Program-made: the position numbers and the translations under genes
Notes under the pieces: generated by a model
Told to the model about the DNA's origin: nothing
Database searches by the model: none
What the model saw: only the letters and a program-made list of their open reading frames with translations
Origin: Marinobacter sp. HL-58
GTDB lineage: Bacteria; Pseudomonadota; Gammaproteobacteria; Pseudomonadales; Oleiphilaceae
Direction of reading: 5' to 3'
Assembly (NCBI RefSeq): GCF_001314605.1
Contig: NZ_LIHP01000016.1
Span: 186,001 to 250,000 of the forward strand
DNA length: 64,000 nt
In this document: piece after piece, positions 61,485-64,000 of the stretch
Position numbering within the stretch: the stretch's first letter is position 1
Layout of the letters: every line of letters begins with the position of its first letter

Positions 61485-62714
61485 ATGGTAGCCATTCTTG
61501 GATACTCACCACAGCAAATCACCGAAGCCGTCCAGGAGATGTACACCACTGTTGCGGAAAGGCCCTCATCGCCCTTTCATTTCCCGGTGGGCAAACAGAC
61601 GCTGGCCCTCCTCGGGTATGATGCCCGCGATACCGAGCCACTGCCGGAGAACGTTGCTGCGTCCTTTGCGGGTGTCGGCAACCCCTTCAGGGCAAAAGCA
61701 CTGCAACCAGGCGATACTGCGCTGGACATCGGAGCCGGCGCCGGTAATGACACACTGATTGCGGGCAGGAAGGTAGGGCCCGATGGCAAGGTGATCGCAC
61801 TGGATCTGACGGCAGCGATGACCCGGAAGATCAGACACAATACCGCTGGCCGATGCCCGAACGTTGACGTGGTTCAGGCATCCGCTGAACAGTTGCCGGT
61901 CGCCACCGGAAGCATCGACTGCATCACCAGTAACGGCGCTCTCAACCTGGTGCCGGACAAACGCCGGGCCATCAGGGAGATGTTCCGGGTATTGCGGCCC
62001 GGCGGACGACTGCAACTGGCCGACGTGGTCATCAACAGGCCGGTCAATGTTGATTGCGACTCCGACCCGCGCCTGTGGGTGGAATGCGTTGTAGGGGCAA
62101 CGGTGGAAGAGAGCCTGATCGCCATGCTCGAAGATACGGGCTTTGAAGACATTCGCGTTCTGAACCGGCTGGATTACTTCGCCCACAGCCCCAGCCAGCA
62201 GACCCGAGAGATAGCGCGCAGCTTTGGCGCCCATTCCATTGAACTGACCGCCAGAAGAGCAGACCGCACCCCCGGCAGGTTGCGACAGTGGCTTCGCCCC
62301 CTGCACCCCCGACGCTGGCTGGCAGACCTGCACCGCCGGGGTCTTCTGGGCGTGGCCACCCTGCTGCTTGCGCTTGTCAGTTGCTATGGCGCTCTGGCCG
62401 CCGCAGGGCTGTTGGCCGCTCTGGGAGTGGGGCTCGCTCTCGACCCCGGTGTCTGGGCCGGAACCATTGCCCTGTTCGCGACGTTTGCCGCCGGATTCAT
62501 TGCCGCCGGTTTCCGGTATCACCGTTCAATAGGACCGACTGTATTCGCAATGACGGGGGTTGCACTTGTTCTGTACGCCCTGTTCGTGGACTACAGCGTG
62601 ATGACAGAGTTAACCGGGTTTGTTGTCATGATCGGCGCCGCGGCCCGGGACCTGTACCTGCGCCGGTATGAAGAGGCCAGAAAGCTCGGCCTCAAAGGCC
62701 GGGGTCACACCTGA
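61485..62714 (+). CDS. SAM methyltransferase fused to a membrane domain (MerC-like)
   Basis: 409 residues. A methyltransferase half (about 1-260): motif I ALDIGAGAGNDTLIAG, and ITSNGALNLVPDKRRAIREM, LRPGGRLQLADVVI. ArsM-like motif order and Cys201 (WVECVVGATVEE) align with arsenite methyltransferases, but the N-terminal Cys pair of ArsM is missing. The C-terminal half (about 287-390) has four hydrophobic segments with a Cys near the first (LVSCYG), like MerC. Follows the anti-sigma gene by 33 bases, so likely part of the ECF regulon. Confidence 0.78.
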   Translation: MVAILGYSPQQITEAVQEMYTTVAERPSSPFHFPVGKQTLALLGYDARDTEPLPENVAASFAGVGNPFRAKALQPGDTALDIGAGAGNDTLIAGRKVGPDGKVIALDLTAAMTRKIRHNTAGRCPNVDVVQASAEQLPVATGSIDCITSNGALNLVPDKRRAIREMFRVLRPGGRLQLADVVINRPVNVDCDSDPRLWVECVVGATVEESLIAMLEDTGFEDIRVLNRLDYFAHSPSQQTREIARSFGAHSIELTARRADRTPGRLRQWLRPLHPRRWLADLHRRGLLGVATLLLALVSCYGALAAAGLLAALGVGLALDPGVWAGTIALFATFAAGFIAAGFRYHRSIGPTVFAMTGVALVLYALFVDYSVMTELTGFVVMIGAAARDLYLRRYEEARKLGLKGRGHT

Positions 62715-63118
62715 ACCTTGCCACGCAGGGCCTTGGTCCGGCCCTTGATGGTCTTTTTGTCCACCCGGCGGCGCTGGGAGCTCTTCGTGGGCCTGGTTGG
62801 CCGCCGGGCTTTCTGTTGTTTCACGGCCTCCTGAATCAGTTCTTTCAGGCGTTCAAGAGCATCTTCCTTGTTCAGCTCAAGAGTCCGGTATTTCTGGGCC
62901 TTGATAACGATAATGCCATCCTTGCTGATGCGCTGGTCAGACAGAGCCATCAATCGCTCCTTGTAGAACGGCGGCAGGCTGGAATTGAGAATGTCAAAAC
63001 GCAGGTGCACAGCAGAGGCTACCTTGTTGACGTTCTGCCCCCCGGCGCCCTGGGCGCGGATCTGGGTCAGTTCGATTTCCCAGTCCCCCAGTTCCACAGC
63101 ATTGGAAATCTTCAGCAT
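62705..63118 (-). CDS. arfB: alternative ribosome-rescue factor / peptidyl-tRNA hydrolase ArfB
   Basis: 137 residues. GGQ catalytic motif in RAQGAGGQNVNKVASAV, the domain of class I release factors without a codon-recognition domain, and a Lys/Arg-rich C-terminal tail (KQQKARRPTRPTKSSQRRRV...) that enters the empty mRNA channel of stalled ribosomes. It overlaps the GTPase gene by seven bases and the converging fusion gene by ten. Confidence 0.95.
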   Translation of the reverse strand: MLKISNAVELGDWEIELTQIRAQGAGGQNVNKVASAVHLRFDILNSSLPPFYKERLMALSDQRISKDGIIVIKAQKYRTLELNKEDALERLKELIQEAVKQQKARRPTRPTKSSQRRRVDKKTIKGRTKALRGKVQV

Positions 63119-64000
63119 GACGACTCCGCTTGCCCGATGGATTCCTGCAGGCTGGCATCCAGTTCAGCATCATCCAGTGCCTGCTCACTGATCATTTCAA
63201 TACGGGACAGGTCCCTTGGCTCACATTCGGATACAGACAGGGCACCATCGGCCATATTAATGGTTCGCCACCCCTCAGCGGTATTCACTACCGCCTTGAA
63301 CCTGGCAAAGCGCCCATCCAGTGATAACGCCAGCAAAGCGGTTTCAGAAAAAACCGTTTCCGGATGAATTCGCCAGCCCAGGCTGAAGTGCCCCTGCCCC
63401 TGATTGCTGACCCGCTGCCAGGGTTCATCCCGGATATCCGGAACAGGCGTGGGCTCTGCCGGATCATGGTGATGGTGGGCATGGGGCGAACCTACCTCTG
63501 ACAATGCCGCGTCGCCATCCAGCCAGGCGATGTCCATTCTGCCCTGCCGGGTATGGAACACGGCGTTTTTGGCCGGCTGCAGGCGTCCCACCCAGTCATC
63601 AAAGCGGGCAACCTGACCTGGCTCACACAGATCCGTCTTGTTAGCCACAACGATATCAGCCGCGGCAACCTGGTCCTGGAACTGAACATTCTCCAGAACC
63701 CGGGCCTCCTCCAGTCGCCTCGGGTCCACGAGGCAGAGCACCGGGCCCAGCTTCAGCACATCGCGGTAGTGCTCTCCGGTAAGCGATTCGATAATCTGTG
63801 AAGGGTGCCCCAACCCGGTAGGCTCAATCAGCAGCCGATCGGGCCTGGCCTTGTGGATAAGCTGGTTGAGGCCGATCTGCATTGGCAACCCGGCCACACA
63901 GCACATACATCCCCCGGGAATCTCCCGCACGAAGGCACCCTCGGTTTCCAGTATGGCGCCATCGATGCCCACCTCACCGAACTCGTTTACAAGAACCGCC
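63112..64000 (-). CDS. COG0523-type metal-chaperone GTPase, 5' end cut by window edge
   Basis: Reads in from the right edge with VLVNEFGEVGID, switch I of the G3E GTPases, followed by the metal-site GGCMCC (CxCC), VVANKTDL (NKxD) and a His-rich loop PHAHHHHDP in mid-protein. The C-terminal CobW-C domain is present (about residue 190 on). COG0523 members deliver zinc or another metal to partner enzymes; the HHHH loop favours zinc. The P-loop lies outside the window. Overlaps arfB by seven bases. Confidence 0.9.
   Translation of the reverse strand, partial: AVLVNEFGEVGIDGAILETEGAFVREIPGGCMCCVAGLPMQIGLNQLIHKARPDRLLIEPTGLGHPSQIIESLTGEHYRDVLKLGPVLCLVDPRRLEEARVLENVQFQDQVAAADIVVANKTDLCEPGQVARFDDWVGRLQPAKNAVFHTRQGRMDIAWLDGDAALSEVGSPHAHHHHDPAEPTPVPDIRDEPWQRVSNQGQGHFSLGWRIHPETVFSETALLALSLDGRFARFKAVVNTAEGWRTINMADGALSVSECEPRDLSRIEMISEQALDDAELDASLQESIGQAESSC

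Overview
The window looks like a chromosomal segment from a marine gammaproteobacterium of the Marinobacter type. This is an inference from gene content: a ZIP-like mix of DegV and PF10118 proteins, lipid-type acyl-CoA synthetase, many GGDEF/EAL proteins, an ilvGM operon, the PA2778/PA2779 pair and ArgP/ArgO. The high-GC coding bias throughout agrees with it. I see no rRNA, tRNA, transposase, integrase, phage gene or CRISPR array. Genes are dense, mostly in short operons, and many neighbours overlap by 1-10 bases.

Layout. 1-8.5 kb: an uncharacterised protein cut by the left edge, DegV, a PF10118 di-iron-type protein, then a permease and acyl-CoA synthetase operon divergent from a PAS histidine kinase/LuxR-type regulator pair. 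8.5-12.6 kb: a MocR-type regulator divergent from a small ORF plus PhzF-like protein with a clear operator, a palindromic repeat, and an HI0933-type flavoprotein. 12.6-22 kb: phospholipase-D lipoprotein, tandem Usp, SulP transporter, ArgO/ArgP, a DUF4010/MgtC-like membrane protein, AlkB, DjlA and a membrane methyltransferase. 22-32 kb: amidase, two c-di-GMP proteins and an RND efflux pair. 32-34.5 kb: an ilvGM operon with an attenuator that can be read base by base, followed by two inverted copies of a structured repeat. 34.5-40.4 kb: cyanase with a nitrate/cyanate-type ABC transporter, divergent from a sigma-54 activator, with sigma-54 promoters and three activator dyads between them. 40.4-48 kb: hydroxyproline-type catabolic genes with an NSS transporter, an AI-2E family protein, SRPBCC and ODP proteins, and a Pro/Gln-repeat secreted protein. 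48-52.4 kb: a YebC-family protein, a GATase and a Ser/Thr kinase-PP2C-FHA signalling cassette. 52.6-56.6 kb: a second PLD protein, a stand-alone homologue of the carboxysomal carbonic anhydrase CsoSCA, and the PA2779/PA2778 pair. 56.6-64 kb: small enzymes, an ECF42 sigma factor with its YciI/DGPF partner, a second ECF sigma factor with zinc-finger anti-sigma factor, a cupin and a methyltransferase-membrane fusion, then ArfB and a COG0523 GTPase cut by the right edge.

How things fit together. Several regulators come with visible target sites. The cyanate operon has a good minus-strand sigma-54 promoter, with three copies of a CACGA-N4-TCGTA dyad placed where the divergent activator would bind. 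The second ECF sigma factor has two divergent GGAAC-N16/17-CGTC promoters, one in front of itself and one in front of the cupin. The ECF42 gene is followed by a TGTCGA-N17-CGAC promoter in front of its YciI partner. The ilvG leader peptide is Val/Leu-only and overlaps an antiterminator segment identical to the terminator 3' arm.

The items I would look at first are the orphan CsoSCA-like carbonic anhydrase candidate (54072-55148), the sigma-54 control region of the cyanate operon (38192-38422), the paired covarying palindromic repeats (34111-34506), and the ECF-controlled cupin/methyltransferase-membrane fusion module (59892-62714).
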